Numbered from the stretch's first letter, positions 24,048 to 33,843 are shown. The stretch is DNA of 45,293 bases from Micrococcaceae bacterium (GCA_025465475.1 JAODMR010000002.1:1-45293), one strand, 5' to 3'. Notes: generated by a model not told the origin, from the sequence alone. Translations and numbers: made by a program.

Positions 24048-26672
24048 ATGGCTGAACTTTCCCCGGGCACAGACACGCCCGCCGCGACCCCGTCCAACGT
24101 CCCTGACAAGCCCGCCCTGGAGGGACTGGAAGATGTCCTGACCAAGCGCTGGCGCGAAGAGGGTACCTACAAGTTTGACCGGAACACCACGCGGGAACAG
24201 GTGTACTCGATCGACACTCCCCCGCCGACCGCGTCCGGGTCGCTGCACGTTGGGCACATGTTCTCCTTCACGCACACCGACGTGCTGGCACGCTACCAGC
24301 GCATGACCGGCAAAAACGTGTTCTATCCAATGGGCTGGGACGACAATGGCCTGCCCACCGAGCGACGCGTGCAGAACTACTACGGCGTTCGCTGCGACCC
24401 CAAGCTGCACTACGACCCGGATTTCACTCCCCCCGCGCAGCCGGCCAAGAATGAGCGCGACTTTGTGCAGATTTCCCGCCGAAACTTCATCGAGCTGTGT
24501 GAGGAACTGGCGGTTGAGGATGAAAAGGTCTTCGAGAACCTGTTCAGCACGCTTGGCCTTTCCGTGGACTGGGAGCTGACGTACCGCACCATCGATGCCA
24601 CCTCGCGGGCGGTGAGCCAGCGGGCCTTCCTCGCCAATCTCGCCGCCGGCGACGCCTACATGGCAGAGGCACCCACCCTCTGGGACGTCACGTTCCGCAC
24701 CGCCGTCGCGCAGGCTGAACTCGAGGACCGCGAACGACCCGGCACTTTCTCACGCGTCGCCTTCACCCGGCACGACGGCGAAAAGGTTCACATCGAGACG
24801 ACGCGGCCCGAACTGATCCCCGCATGCGTTGCCCTGGTGGCGCACCCCGAGGACGAGCGGTACCAGCACCTGTTCGGCACCACCGTCACCTCACCGCTGT
24901 TCGGCGTCGAAGTTGAGGTGAAAGCCCACCCCCTGGCGAAGCCGGACAAGGGTTCGGGCCTGGTCATGGTCTGCACCTTCGGAGACCTCACCGACGTCAC
25001 CTGGTGGCGGGAACTGCAGTTGCCCACCCGCCCCATCGTGGGCCGCGACGGGCGGATCCTTTCCGAGGTTCCTGAGTGGATCCCCGCCGACGGCGCCGAA
25101 GCCTACCGCGCGCTGGCTGGCAAGACGACGTTCAGCGCCAAGGAGGCGGCACTGACGCTGCTGCGCGAAAGCGGGGACCTGGACGGCGAGCCCAAGCCGA
25201 TCACCCACCCGGTCAACTTTTACGAGAAGGGTGACAAGCCGCTGGAGGTTGTCACCAGCCGCCAGTGGTACATCCGCAATGGCGGCCGTGACGCCGAGCG
25301 CCGTGAGCGGCTGTTGGCCCGCGGCAAGGACGTCGAGTTCCACCCGGCGTTCATGCGTTCGCGCTATGACAACTGGGTGGAGGGACTCAACGGCGACTGG
25401 CTGGTCTCCCGACAGCGCTTCTTTGGCGTGCCGATTCCCGTCTGGTACCCCTTGGACGATGATGGGAACCCCATTTACGACAACCCGGTGTTGCCCACGG
25501 ACGAGATGCTTCCGGTGGACCCGGCGGCTGAACCAGCCCCCGGCTACGAAGAATCCCAGCGCAACGTGCCCGGCGGTTTCACCGGGGATCCGGACATCTT
25601 CGACACCTGGGCGACGTCGTCCCTGACACCGCAGATGGTGGGCGGCTGGAGCCGCGATGAGGACCTGTTCGCGAAGGTGTTCCCGTTCGATGTGCGCCCG
25701 CAGGCCCACGAGATCATCCGGACCTGGCTGTTCTCCTCGATGGTCCGCGCCGACTCGCTGCAGGACACGGCACCGTGGAAGCATGCGGCCATTTCCGGCT
25801 GGGTGCTGGACCCGGACCGGAAGAAGATGTCCAAGTCCAAGGGCAACGTCATCGTGCCCACGGATGTGCTGGAGGAGTTCGGCTCCGACGCCGTCCGCTA
25901 CTGGGCCGCTTCGGCCAAGCTGGGCGCGGACACCGCCTACGAGATCGGACAGATGAAGATCGGTCGGCGGCTTGCCATCAAGCTGCTGAACGCCTCCAAG
26001 TTCGTGCTGAACCTGGGCGCCACCGAGGCCTCGGTGCTGGCGGCCGGCAAGGACGGGCAGACCAGCTGGGGTGCCGTCACGAACCCGCTTGACCTCGCCC
26101 TGCTGGCCCAGCTGGCCGACGTCGTCGACCAAGCGACGAAGGCTTTTGAGTCATACGACCATGCGCGGGCCCTGCAGCTGACCGAGAGTTTCTTCTGGTC
26201 CTTCACGGACGACTACGTGGAGCTGATCAAGGACCGTGCCTATGGCGCCGCGGGCGAGGAGGAGCAGGCATCAGTTCTGGCCACGCTGGCCACAACACTG
26301 GACGCGCTGCTGCGCCTCTTCGCACCGTTCATTCCGTTCGCGACCGAAGAGGTGTGGTCCTGGTGGCGGAGCGGCTCCGTGCACCGGGCCCAGTGGCCGA
26401 CGTCGTTGCGGGGCGCCGGCAGCGCCGACACCGGCATGCTTGCCACGGTCGGGGCTGCGCTCAGCGGCATTCGCAAGGCCAAGTCCGAGGCGAAGGTCAA
26501 ACAGCGCACCGAGGTGTTGTCTGCGACGATCGCCGCCCCGGCCGGACAGCTGGCCCAGCTGCGGGCGGGACTGGGTGACCTTCGCGCGGCCGGAAACGCC
26601 CGCGAGATCCGCCTCGTCGACGGTGAACTCCTGGCAGTCTCCGACGTCGAACTGGCACCCCCCGCCGCCTGA
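24048..26672 (+). CDS. valS: Valyl-tRNA synthetase
   Basis: ValRS charges tRNA-Val and edits threonine. The class I motifs HVGH (67-70) and KMSKSKGN (about 593) are intact, with WDDNGLPTERRVQNYYG, the CP1 editing domain and the DTWATSS motif in order. The 874-residue length fits. The C terminus ends in a short helical arm (KSEAKVKQRTEVLS). The ATG at 24048 has no clear Shine-Dalgarno; AAGAAT lies six bases upstream. The gene is divergent from the SDR gene, and downstream repeats separate it from a convergent gene. No T-box is seen, unlike ileS. Confidence 0.97.
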   Translation: MAELSPGTDTPAATPSNVPDKPALEGLEDVLTKRWREEGTYKFDRNTTREQVYSIDTPPPTASGSLHVGHMFSFTHTDVLARYQRMTGKNVFYPMGWDDNGLPTERRVQNYYGVRCDPKLHYDPDFTPPAQPAKNERDFVQISRRNFIELCEELAVEDEKVFENLFSTLGLSVDWELTYRTIDATSRAVSQRAFLANLAAGDAYMAEAPTLWDVTFRTAVAQAELEDRERPGTFSRVAFTRHDGEKVHIETTRPELIPACVALVAHPEDERYQHLFGTTVTSPLFGVEVEVKAHPLAKPDKGSGLVMVCTFGDLTDVTWWRELQLPTRPIVGRDGRILSEVPEWIPADGAEAYRALAGKTTFSAKEAALTLLRESGDLDGEPKPITHPVNFYEKGDKPLEVVTSRQWYIRNGGRDAERRERLLARGKDVEFHPAFMRSRYDNWVEGLNGDWLVSRQRFFGVPIPVWYPLDDDGNPIYDNPVLPTDEMLPVDPAAEPAPGYEESQRNVPGGFTGDPDIFDTWATSSLTPQMVGGWSRDEDLFAKVFPFDVRPQAHEIIRTWLFSSMVRADSLQDTAPWKHAAISGWVLDPDRKKMSKSKGNVIVPTDVLEEFGSDAVRYWAASAKLGADTAYEIGQMKIGRRLAIKLLNASKFVLNLGATEASVLAAGKDGQTSWGAVTNPLDLALLAQLADVVDQATKAFESYDHARALQLTESFFWSFTDDYVELIKDRAYGAAGEEEQASVLATLATTLDALLRLFAPFIPFATEEVWSWWRSGSVHRAQWPTSLRGAGSADTGMLATVGAALSGIRKAKSEAKVKQRTEVLSATIAAPAGQLAQLRAGLGDLRAAGNAREIRLVDGELLAVSDVELAPPAA

Positions 26673-26683
26673 CCCCGGCCGCC

Positions 26684-26817
26684 GTGGGTCGAGCTTGTCG
26701 AGACCGTGGGTCGAGCTTGTCGAGACCACACCGGATCTCGACAGGCTCGATCACCGGGGCCGGATCTCGACAGGCTCGATCAACGGGGCCGGATCTCGAC
26801 AGGCTCGATCACCGGCC
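26684..26817. repeat. Palindromic repeat array downstream of valS
   Basis: Two forward units of 22 bases (26684-26705, 26706-26727; core GGTCGAGCTTGTCGAGACC) are followed by three reversed 29-base units starting at 26731, 26760 and 26789 (core GGATCTCGACAGGCTCGAT). Forward and reverse halves can pair as a long hairpin. The array lies between convergent valS and the nitroreductase-like gene and probably ends transcription from both sides. Confidence 0.9.
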
Positions 26818-26845
26818 AGGCGCGATCACCGGGTGGGTGCGGGGG

Positions 26846-27469
26846 TCAGTCGAACTGGGGGGATTCGGTGCGGGAGCGCTTGATCTCGAAGAAGTAGGGG
26901 AAGCTGGCCAGCTGCACCGTTGCGTCCCACAGGCGGCCGGCTTCCTCGCCGCGGGGGATGCGGGTGATGACGGGCCCAAAAAATGCGGTGCCGTTGAAGG
27001 CGACAACAGGGGTGCCCACGTCCTGGCCCACCCGGCGAATGCCGTCCTCGTGGCTGGCGCGGAGCTGGGCGTCGTAGCTATCCGTTCCGGCGTGGTCAGC
27101 CAGTTCCGGCGGGAGGCCGACCTCGGCCAGGGCCTTGGCGATCACGTCGGCAAAGTCCTTATTGCCCTCATGGTGGATCTGCGATCCCATGGCGTCGTAC
27201 AGCGGCTTGACGACGTCCGGGCCGTGCAGCTCACTGGCTGCGGTAATGACCCGGACCGGTCCCCAGCCGCGCTTCATGCTCTCCTGGTACTCCTCGGGAA
27301 GATCACGCCCCTCGTTGAGGACGGACAAGCTCATCACGTGCCAGTCCACCGAAATGTCGCGCACCTTTTCGACCTCGCCGATCCACCGTGAGGTGACCCA
27401 CGCAAAGGGGCACATCGGGTCAAACCAGAAATCCGCTTTGTTGGACGTCTTGGCAACTGTTTCAGTCAT
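26846..27469 (-). CDS. DsbA-fold mycothiol-dependent nitroreductase-like protein (Rv2466c type)
   Basis: A 207-residue thioredoxin-fold protein that closely resembles M. tuberculosis Rv2466c, a mycothiol-dependent nitroreductase and oxidoreductase: ADFWFDPMCPFAWVTSRW at the N terminus, WHVMSLSVLNEGRDLPE, VGTPVVAFNG (cis-Pro loop) and the C-terminal KRSRTESPQFD. Rv2466c has CPWC at the active site; here it reads CPFA, so the second, resolving cysteine is missing and only a one-thiol mechanism is possible. ATG at 27469 is chosen for the perfect AGGAGG six bases upstream. The gene stands alone; a hairpin separates it from clpX. Confidence 0.9.
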   Translation of the reverse strand: MTETVAKTSNKADFWFDPMCPFAWVTSRWIGEVEKVRDISVDWHVMSLSVLNEGRDLPEEYQESMKRGWGPVRVITAASELHGPDVVKPLYDAMGSQIHHEGNKDFADVIAKALAEVGLPPELADHAGTDSYDAQLRASHEDGIRRVGQDVGTPVVAFNGTAFFGPVITRIPRGEEAGRLWDATVQLASFPYFFEIKRSRTESPQFD

Positions 27470-27537
27470 GCGTTCCTCCTGATGCGGCAGCATTGCTCCT
27501 GCCGGTGAGTGGGGTTTCCATAACTACCAACAAGTAA

Positions 27538-27569
27538 GGCGGCCGAAGGATTCCCATCCCTCGACCGCC
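27538..27569 (-). terminator. Terminator after clpX
   Basis: An inverted repeat (GGCGGCCGAAGG at 27538-27549 against CCTCGACCGCC at 27559-27569) with one bulge and one G-T pair lies 30 bases after the clpX stop codon. Confidence 0.6.
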
Positions 27570-27599
27570 CTTCGTTCCGGCTGGCAATATCGTCCTGCG

Positions 27600-28889
27600 T
27601 CAGGCCGACTTGTTGCGACGCTTCGCGACGACCTCGTGCGGAATCAGCAGGGGCTCGGACTTCCTGTTGACCACGTCTGCTGTGATCACGACGCTGGCGA
27701 TGTCCTCCCTGCTGGGCAGGTCGAACATGACGGGCAACAGCACTTCTTCGATGATGGCCCGCAGTCCGCGGGCACCGGTCCCCCGCTCAAGGGCCAATTC
27801 AGCGATCCGTTCCAGCGCGTCATCCTCAAAAGCCAACTCCACGCCGTCGAGCGCGAACATCTTCTGGAACTGCTTGACCAGAGCGTTCTTCGGTTCGGTG
27901 AGGATCTGGATCAGGGCGGGACGGTCGAGATGGGAAACCGTGGTGATGACGGGGAGCCGGCCAATGAATTCGGGGATCAGCCCAAATTTGAGCAGGTCCT
28001 CCGGCATGACGTCGCCGTAGCTGGCCTCTTCGCGCTTGAGCGCGCTGAGCGGTGCGCCGAAGCCGATGCCCTTTTTGCCGGCCCGGGAGCCGATGATCTC
28101 TTCGAGCCCCGCGAAGGCGCCAGCCACAATGAAGAGCACGTTGGTGGTGTCGATCTGGATGAATTCCTGGTGCGGGTGCTTGCGTCCGCCCTGGGGCGGC
28201 ACGGAGGCAACGGTACCTTCGAGGATTTTCAGCAGCGCCTGCTGCACGCCCTCACCGGAGACGTCACGGGTGATGGACGGATTTTCGCTCTTGCGGGAGA
28301 TCTTGTCGATCTCATCGATGTAGATGATGCCCTGCTCGGCCTTCTTGACGTCGAAGTCGGCGGCCTGGATGAGCTTGAGGAGGATGTTTTCCACGTCCTC
28401 GCCCACGTAGCCGGCCTCTGTCAGGGCTGTCGCGTCGGCGACGGCGAACGGCACGTTGAGCCGTCGCGCCAGGGTCTGTGCCAGATAGGTCTTGCCGCAG
28501 CCGGTGGGCCCGATCAACAGGATGTTCGACTTGGAAATCTCGACATCCTCATGCAGGCCACCCTCGGCCAGCGACCCGCTCTTGGAGCTGTGCCCGGCCT
28601 GGATGCGTTTGTAGTGGTTGTAGACGGCGACCGCCAGGGAGCGTTTGGCCGGCTCCTGGCCGATGACGTATTCCTGCAGAAAATCGAAGATCTCGCGCGG
28701 CTTGGGCAGTTCGAAACTGCCCAGATCGGCTACTTCGGCAAGTTCTTCTTCAATGATTTCGTTGCACAGTTCAATGCATTCGTCGCAGATGTAAACGCCC
28801 GGTCCCGCGATGAGCTTGCGCACCTGCTTCTGGCTCTTGCCACAGAAGGAACACTTGAGTAGATCAGCGCTCTCGCCTATCCGAGCCAT
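27600..28889 (-). CDS. clpX: ATP-dependent Clp protease ATP-binding subunit ClpX
   Basis: ClpX unfolds tagged proteins and feeds them to ClpP. The N-terminal zinc domain has cysteines 13, 16, 35 and 38. Walker A is GPTGCGKT (127-134), Walker B is IIYIDEID (188-195), followed by the pore-loop region and the sensor-2 segment [13 protein letters not shown]. Length (429) is standard. The ATG at 28889 has GGAGGG eight bases upstream. It follows clpP2 after a 183-base gap with a terminator hairpin, so it probably has its own promoter as well; the AT-rich region around 28990-29010 would hold it. Confidence 0.98.
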   Translation of the reverse strand: MARIGESADLLKCSFCGKSQKQVRKLIAGPGVYICDECIELCNEIIEEELAEVADLGSFELPKPREIFDFLQEYVIGQEPAKRSLAVAVYNHYKRIQAGHSSKSGSLAEGGLHEDVEISKSNILLIGPTGCGKTYLAQTLARRLNVPFAVADATALTEAGYVGEDVENILLKLIQAADFDVKKAEQGIIYIDEIDKISRKSENPSITRDVSGEGVQQALLKILEGTVASVPPQGGRKHPHQEFIQIDTTNVLFIVAGAFAGLEEIIGSRAGKKGIGFGAPLSALKREEASYGDVMPEDLLKFGLIPEFIGRLPVITTVSHLDRPALIQILTEPKNALVKQFQKMFALDGVELAFEDDALERIAELALERGTGARGLRAIIEEVLLPVMFDLPSREDIASVVITADVVNRKSEPLLIPHEVVAKRRNKSA

Positions 28890-29033
28890 CTGGATTTCCC
28901 TCCGTGCTTTGCAGAAATGCCGCGCCTGCGTCCGGTTGGCCCGCGGCCTGAACGCCAGCCGCTGCTGCGCGGCTACCTTCCACTCTAGGCCAAAAGACTG
29001 ACAAGGGGCGGAAGCCGGGTTCGGAGCGGCCCG

Positions 29034-29066
29034 GTTCCTCCGCCACCATGAAGGCGGCGGAGGAAC
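29034..29066 (-). terminator. Terminator after clpP2
   Basis: A perfect 11-bp inverted repeat (arms 29034-29044 and 29056-29066) lies six bases after the clpP2 stop codon, without a T-tract. It likely separates clpP1-clpP2 from clpX expression. Confidence 0.7.
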
Positions 29067-29072
29067 GCCGGG

Positions 29073-29732
29073 TTACTTCGTGAGGGCCTGGGGCTTGATC
29101 TTGCGGGGCGCCAAAACCTCGTCAATCAGGCCGTAATCCTTGGCGTCCTGGGCCGTGAGGATCTTGTCCCGCTCAATGTCGTTGTTCAGCTGCTCCGGGG
29201 TGCGCCCGGAGTGCTGGGCCAGCGTGTCCTCCAGCCAGGTCCGCATCCGCATAACCTCAGCTGCCTGGATCTCCAGGTCCGAGGCCTGGCCACCCTGGCC
29301 GCCGGAGAGCGCGGGCTGGTGGATCAGCACCCGGGCGTTCGGCAGGGCCAGCCGCTTGCCGGGGGCACCGGCCGCGAGCAGGACAGCCGCAGCACTGGCC
29401 GCCTGGCCCAGGCACACGGTCTGCACCTCGGGACGGATGAACTGCATGGTGTCGTAGATCGCGGTCATGGCCGTGAACGACCCGCCCGGCGAGTTGATGT
29501 AGAGGGTGATGTCGCGGTCCGGGTCTGTCGACACGAGCACGAGCAACTGCGCCATGATGTCATCTGCGGAGGCGTCGTCGACCTGGACTCCCAGGAAGAT
29601 GATGCGGTCCTCAAACAGCTGGGTGTAGGGGTCCTGGCGCTTGAAGCCGTAGGGGGTGCGCTCTTCGAACTGGGGAAGGACGTAGCGGCTTGTGGGAAGG
29701 TTGCCGGCGGTGCTGCCAAAGTTGTAGTTCAT
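29073..29732 (-). CDS. clpP2: ATP-dependent Clp protease proteolytic subunit ClpP2
   Basis: One of two ClpP subunits that form a mixed tetradecamer in actinobacteria. The 219-residue protein has the catalytic serine 113 ([11 protein letters not shown]) and histidine 138 (VLIHQPAL), with aspartate in [12 protein letters not shown]. The ALSGGQGG insertion after the histidine is typical of ClpP2. The ATG at 29732 has AGGAG about 11 bases upstream. It follows clpP1 by 35 bases. Confidence 0.96.
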   Translation of the reverse strand: MNYNFGSTAGNLPTSRYVLPQFEERTPYGFKRQDPYTQLFEDRIIFLGVQVDDASADDIMAQLLVLVSTDPDRDITLYINSPGGSFTAMTAIYDTMQFIRPEVQTVCLGQAASAAAVLLAAGAPGKRLALPNARVLIHQPALSGGQGGQASDLEIQAAEVMRMRTWLEDTLAQHSGRTPEQLNNDIERDKILTAQDAKDYGLIDEVLAPRKIKPQALTK

Positions 29733-29767
29733 GGGGTTCTTACTCCTGGAGTTTCGTGTCCGCCGGT

Positions 29768-30388
29768 TTAAGATGCGTTGGTTCCGCCGCCACCGGCAAC
29801 GGAGCCGGCGTGGGCGCTGATCTTGTCAAAGAAGCCGTATTCCAAGGCTTCCTTTGCCGTGAACCACTTGTCGCGGTCGTTATCCTTGAGGATCTTCTCC
29901 ACCGTCTGCCCGGTCTGGTCTGCCGTCAGCTCAGCCATGACCTTCTTCATGTGCAGGATCAGCTCGGCCTGGATCTTGATGTCCGACGCCGTTCCGCCGA
30001 TGCCGCCGGAAGGCTGGTGCATCAGGATGCGGGCGTTGGGGGTTGCGTAGCGCTTGCCCTTGGTCCCGGAGGAGAGCAGGAACTGGCCCATCGATGCGGC
30101 CAGACCGGTCGCCACGGTGACGACGTCATTGGGAATGAACTGCATGGTGTCGTAGATGGCCATGCCGGCGGTGACGGAGCCGCCGGGTGAGTTGATGTAC
30201 AGGTAGATGTCCTTGTTGGGGTCCTCGGCGGAGAGCAGCAGCAGCTGTGAGCAGATCGCATTGGCGTTTTCGTCCCGGACCTCGGAGCCCAGCCAGATGA
30301 TGCGTTCCTTCAGCAGCCGGTTGTAGATGTAGTCGTCGCGGCTGGCCGGGTCAACGGTCGCCATCATGGGGGTCGTGTGCTGTTCCAT
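29768..30388 (-). CDS. clpP1: ATP-dependent Clp protease proteolytic subunit ClpP1
   Basis: The partner subunit. Counted from ATG 30388 the protein has 206 residues, with catalytic Ser99 ([11 protein letters not shown]), His124 (ILMHQPSGG) and Asp172 (NDRDKWF). The ATG at 30388 is chosen because GAGAGG lies ten bases upstream and the N terminus then matches family length; the longer open frame to 30574 has no support. It forms an operon with clpP2. Processing of the N terminus, as in mycobacterial ClpP1, is likely. Confidence 0.96.
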   Translation of the reverse strand: MEQHTTPMMATVDPASRDDYIYNRLLKERIIWLGSEVRDENANAICSQLLLLSAEDPNKDIYLYINSPGGSVTAGMAIYDTMQFIPNDVVTVATGLAASMGQFLLSSGTKGKRYATPNARILMHQPSGGIGGTASDIKIQAELILHMKKVMAELTADQTGQTVEKILKDNDRDKWFTAKEALEYGFFDKISAHAGSVAGGGGTNAS

Positions 30389-30573
30389 CGTGGATGTGCC
30401 TCTCGTTTCGGAACCTTCCACCGCCGTCGTTTCTTGCCTGACAGCGGCTCTGGAAAGCTTCGTCTCACTGATCTTTCCTACTTGGACACTAGCTGTTTTG
30501 ACCGCCCATTTGTTTCGCCAAACAGTGCTGTTCGCTGACGGCGCACGACGCCGGGAGCGGGGGATTAACGCCA

Positions 30574-30605
30574 AACGCCGCCGGTCCCGGAGGACCAGCG
30601 GCGTT
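30574..30605 (-). terminator. Terminator after tig
   Basis: A 14-bp inverted repeat (AACGCCGCCGGTCC against GGACCAGCGGCGTT, one mismatch or wobble) with a four-base loop lies 20 bases after the tig stop codon. Confidence 0.75.
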
Positions 30606-30625
30606 CGGTGACAGGCGGTTACGGC

Positions 30626-32035
30626 CTAGAAGCGGGCGGCGCCCGGATCGTCGGCGGCGGGGGTTTCGGTGGCGGTGGCCTCGTCGGCCTCCACCACGTC
30701 GCCCTCGATCGGCTCGTCGACGCTCTCCGTGTCCTCAGCGTCGCCCGCGCGGACGAAGTCGCTCAGGTCCACGGGGGCACCCTTGGTGTCGGTGACCTTG
30801 GCCTGGGCCAGCACCGCGGCCAGCGCCTTGCGGCGACGGACCTCGGAGACGATCATCGGGACCTGGCCGCTGGAGTCGAGCATCTGGGCGAACTGGTTCG
30901 GTTCCATGCCGTACTGGCCGGCGGAGGAGACGATGTATTCGATCAGCTCGTTCTGGCTGACAGCGATTTCTTCCTTCTCAGCAACGGCGTCCAGGATGAC
31001 CTCGTTCTGGAAGGCGCGGTGGGTGTTGGCCTTGACCTCGGCGCGGTGCTCTTCGGTGTCGTGGTCCTCGCCGCTGGCGTGTGCCGTTTCACTGTTGAAG
31101 TGCTGCTCCAGCTGCTCTTCAATGATGGAGTCGGGAACCGGAACCTCGATCAGTTCAACGAGCTTGTCCAACACCTTGTCACGGGCTTCGACGCCCTGGT
31201 CAACGGTCTTGGTCTGCGCTGCCTGCTTGGTGAGGTCCTCCCGCAGTTCGCTGAGGGTGTCGAACTCGCTGGCAAGCTGCGCGAAGTCGTCGTCTGCCTC
31301 GGGGAGTTCGCGCTCCTTGACGGACTTCACGACGACGGTCACCTGGGCTGCTTCGCCGGCGTGCGGGCCGCCGTTCAGCGGGGCGTTGAAGATGGTTTCC
31401 TCATCGGCGCTCAGGCCGGTGACAGCCTCGTCGAGGCCTTCAAGCATGGTGCCGGCGCCAACCTGGTAGGACAGGCCCGCAGCGGAGTCGACCTCTTCGC
31501 CGTCGATCTTGGCGCTGATGTCGATGGTGAGGAAGTCGCCATCGGCGGCGGGACGGTCAACCGGCTTGAGGGTACCGAAGCGGCCACGCAGTTCGTCCAG
31601 GGCCTTGTCGACGTCTTCGTCGCTGGTTTCGGCGGCTTCCACCTCAACCTCAATGCCGCTGTAGTCAGGCAACTCGATTTCGGGGCGGACGTCCACCTCG
31701 ACGTGGAACTTCAGCTCACCGTCGGTGGCGGCCGGGTCGGGAACCTCAGTGATCTCAACCTCGGGACGGCTCAGCGGGTGGATGCCCGTTTCCTGGACGG
31801 CGCTCTGGTACCAGTTGTTCAGGCCCTCATTGATGGCCGTCTCCAGCACGTAGCCGCGGCCGACGCGCTGATCGATCAGCTGGTTGGGAACCTTGCCCTT
31901 GCGGAAGCCGGGCACCTGGACCTGAGTAGCAATCGTCTTGTAAGCCTCGTCAATGCTCGGCTTCAATTCCTCGAACGGAACCTCGACATTGAGCTTTACC
32001 CGGGTGGGGGTGAGGTTTTCGACAGCGCTCTTCAC
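30626..32035 (-). CDS. tig: Trigger factor (ribosome-associated chaperone)
   Basis: Trigger factor binds nascent chains at the ribosome exit. Three domains are visible in the 469 residues: the ribosome-binding N-terminal domain with its signature loop present as [20 protein letters not shown] (GFRxGK), the FKBP-type PPIase domain (about 150-240), and the helical C-terminal arms. The last 45 residues form an acidic, Glu/Asp/Thr-rich tail, common in actinobacteria. The start is GTG at 32035, with AGGAG nine bases upstream. It lies upstream of clpP1 in the same direction, but a terminator separates the two, as in the tig-clpP1-clpP2 order of mycobacteria. Confidence 0.97.
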   Translation of the reverse strand: MKSAVENLTPTRVKLNVEVPFEELKPSIDEAYKTIATQVQVPGFRKGKVPNQLIDQRVGRGYVLETAINEGLNNWYQSAVQETGIHPLSRPEVEITEVPDPAATDGELKFHVEVDVRPEIELPDYSGIEVEVEAAETSDEDVDKALDELRGRFGTLKPVDRPAADGDFLTIDISAKIDGEEVDSAAGLSYQVGAGTMLEGLDEAVTGLSADEETIFNAPLNGGPHAGEAAQVTVVVKSVKERELPEADDDFAQLASEFDTLSELREDLTKQAAQTKTVDQGVEARDKVLDKLVELIEVPVPDSIIEEQLEQHFNSETAHASGEDHDTEEHRAEVKANTHRAFQNEVILDAVAEKEEIAVSQNELIEYIVSSAGQYGMEPNQFAQMLDSSGQVPMIVSEVRRRKALAAVLAQAKVTDTKGAPVDLSDFVRAGDAEDTESVDEPIEGDVVEADEATATETPAADDPGAARF

Positions 32036-32107
32036 AGCGTGTTACTCCTGAAAGTCAAGTGGTAATGGTCTGCATCAGCAGGCCCGAAGGTGTCCGGAAA
32101 TGCTGAG

Positions 32108-32180
32108 TCGGGGCGACAGGACTCGAACCTGCGGTCTCCTGCTCCCAAAGCAGGCGCGCTAGCCACTACGCTACGCCCCG
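32108..32180 (-). tRNA. tRNA-Pro (anticodon TGG)
   Basis: 73 bases on the minus strand give a complete cloverleaf: acceptor CGGGGCG/CGCCCCG, anticodon stem CCTGC/GCAGG with loop TTTGGGA (anticodon TGG), and T loop TTCGAGT. The discriminator is A; no CCA is encoded. The TAGACT hexamer at 32194-32199 is its likely -10, so the 5' leader is short. Confidence 0.95.
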
Positions 32181-32193
32181 TAGTTGCCCGGTT

Positions 32194-32199
32194 AGTCTA
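32194..32199 (-). promoter_or_regulatory. Candidate -10 of tRNA-Pro
   Basis: TAGACT on the minus strand, 14 bases before the tRNA 5' end. A weak GTGCAA lies 17 bases further upstream. Confidence 0.4.
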
Positions 32200-32244
32200 C
32201 GGCGTAACGGCTGGTGTTGCACATTCGCTCCCGCCGGCACGGAT

Positions 32245-32274
32245 TTGCGGGCCGGGAAAAGCTGTTGCTAGTAT
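32245..32274 (+). promoter_or_regulatory. Promoter of tRNA-Gly
   Basis: TTGCGG (32245-32250) and TAGTAT (32269-32274) are 18 bases apart. The tRNA starts 32 bases after the -10, leaving a leader of about 25 bases for RNase P removal. Confidence 0.55.
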
Positions 32275-32305
32275 CGAATGGTTGCCCCGCCGCGGCTTGC
32301 GGCTC

Positions 32306-32376
32306 GGGGATGTAGCTTAATGGTAAAGCCTCAGTCTTCCAAACTGATTACGCGGGTTCGATTCCCGTCATCCCCT
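32306..32376 (+). tRNA. tRNA-Gly (anticodon TCC)
   Basis: A 71-base cloverleaf: acceptor GGGGATG/CATCCCC, D arm GTAGCTTAATGGTAAAGC, anticodon stem TCAGT/ACTGA with loop CTTCCAA (anticodon TCC), and T loop TTCGATT. The discriminator is T; no CCA is encoded. It is divergent from tRNA-Pro. Confidence 0.95.
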
Positions 32377-32380
32377 CTCC

Positions 32381-32411
32381 AGCGTTCCGGCCCGGCCGGA
32401 GCGCTTTTTTT
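32381..32411 (+). terminator. Terminator of tRNA-Gly
   Basis: The inverted repeat AGCGTTCCGG/CCGGAGCGCT (one G-T pair) is followed by seven T residues on the plus strand, five bases after the tRNA end. It also closes the gap to the convergent nei2 gene. Confidence 0.85.
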
Positions 32412-32419
32412 GTTGGCTG

Positions 32420-33319
32420 TTAGTCGGCGGCCTGGCAGTTAGGGCACCAGTACAGTTTCCGGCCAGCGTGTTCGGCCATCACGACGGCGGTGCCGCAGAT
32501 CCGGCAGGGCAGGCCCGTCCGCTTGTAGACGTAGTGTGCCTCCGTTTGCGGCACCGGCACTGCGTCGTCGTCGCGGTCCTCCGGCAGCGTAGTGACAATC
32601 CGGCCCTCATGCACGCCGTCCAGCATGATCTTCGCGATGTCCTGCCAGAGAGCAGCGGCCCGGCCGGGGTCCAATCGGCTGCCGGGCAGCAGCGGATTCA
32701 GCCGCTGCCGGAAGAGTGCCTCCGCCCGATACACATTTCCGACGCCGGCCAACACCTCCTGTTTCATGAGCAGGGTGGCTATGGGCGAGCTGCTCGCCCC
32801 GATGCGTCGAAGAAATTCCGCCTGGTCCGCTGGCCGGGCATGCAGCGGGTCCGGGCCCAGCCCGCCGACGGCGGCAGCGGCTTCCGCCGCGGTGATCACC
32901 TCGCATGCCGTGGGCCCGCGCAGGTCGGCCCAGCCGGAGTCCGATACGAGCCGCACCCGGACAGCCCCCACCGGCGGTGGTGGCCCGGTATAGACGGCAT
33001 CGGAGACGCCGTTTCCCCCAGCTGCTTCCCGTTCGCCGATCCGCCGGGGCGCACCGATGCTGGAGGCGCCGGTGAACGATTCGTTTCCGCCGAAGCTCCA
33101 CGCCCCGTACAGGCCCAGATGCACGCGCAGCACCAGGTCGTTGGAGAATTCGAGGAACATCTGCTTCCCGTGCGCCCGCGCGCCGACCAGCGTTTCGCCG
33201 TCGATCCTGGCCGCTCCGGCGGAGAACCGGCCCTGCGGGCTGCTGACCTGCAGCCGCTTGCCCAGGAAGACGTCCCGGAACTGACGCGCGAGCCGGGTGA
33301 CCGAATGTCCCTCCGGCAC
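32420..33319 (-). CDS. Fpg/Nei family DNA glycosylase (Nei2 type)
   Basis: A bifunctional DNA glycosylase/AP lyase for oxidised bases. The N terminus MPEGHS gives the catalytic proline and glutamate of the Nei branch. The H2TH region includes LAGVGNVYRAEALF near residue 190, and the C-terminal zinc finger has two CxxC pairs (CRIC and CPNC). Length (299) is normal. A Gly/Ala/Pro-rich stretch at about residues 80-120 lies in a surface loop of the N-terminal domain. It follows rpiB by three bases and is probably translated with it. The same rpiB-nei2 pair occurs in M. tuberculosis (Rv2465c-Rv2464c, from memory). Confidence 0.93.
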   Translation of the reverse strand: MPEGHSVTRLARQFRDVFLGKRLQVSSPQGRFSAGAARIDGETLVGARAHGKQMFLEFSNDLVLRVHLGLYGAWSFGGNESFTGASSIGAPRRIGEREAAGGNGVSDAVYTGPPPPVGAVRVRLVSDSGWADLRGPTACEVITAAEAAAAVGGLGPDPLHARPADQAEFLRRIGASSSPIATLLMKQEVLAGVGNVYRAEALFRQRLNPLLPGSRLDPGRAAALWQDIAKIMLDGVHEGRIVTTLPEDRDDDAVPVPQTEAHYVYKRTGLPCRICGTAVVMAEHAGRKLYWCPNCQAAD

Positions 33320-33322
33320 CGG

Positions 33323-33805
33323 TTAGTCCGCGACTTCGCCGGTGCGCTCGTACAGCGCGATCTTGGCGATGCGGCGGGAGTGGCGTTCGGCGTTGCTGAA
33401 CGGCTCGGCCAGGAACGCCTCGATCAGGGCTGTGGCTTCCTCCACGGAGTGCTGCCGTCCGCCCACGGCCACCACATTGGCGTCATTGTGCTGGCGGGCC
33501 AGCCGGGCGGTGTCCAAGTTCCAGGCGAGAGCTGCCCGGATGCCGCGCACCTTGTTGGCGGCGATCTGCTCCCCATTGCCGGAACCGCCCAAAACGATAC
33601 CAAGGGCCGGAATGCCGTTGGCCTGGTCCGCGACGACGGCCAGCGCCGCGCGGATGCAGAACGCCGGGTAATCGTCCTCGGCGTCGTAGCTGAGCGGTCC
33701 GTGGTCCACCATGTCGTAGCCCAGGGCGCTGAGATGCTTCATCAGGTGTGCGCTCAGTTCCATGCCTGCGTGGTCGGTGGCGAGGTGGACTCGGGTGCGG
33801 CTCAT
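33323..33805 (-). CDS. rpiB: Ribose-5-phosphate isomerase B
   Basis: RpiB interconverts ribose 5-phosphate and ribulose 5-phosphate in the pentose phosphate pathway. The 160-residue protein shows HLATDHAGMEL at the N terminus and the GGSGNGEQIAANKVRG loop. The catalytic position in actinobacterial RpiB is the Glu of GSGNGE, as seen here, rather than the Cys of the E. coli enzyme. The histidine in WNLDTARLARQHNDANV is also conserved. The gene directly precedes nei2. Confidence 0.95.
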   Translation of the reverse strand: MSRTRVHLATDHAGMELSAHLMKHLSALGYDMVDHGPLSYDAEDDYPAFCIRAALAVVADQANGIPALGIVLGGSGNGEQIAANKVRGIRAALAWNLDTARLARQHNDANVVAVGGRQHSVEEATALIEAFLAEPFSNAERHSRRIAKIALYERTGEVAD

Positions 33806-33843
33806 GGGATTCCAATCGGGAGTTTGGGGACGTGGCTTCCAGC

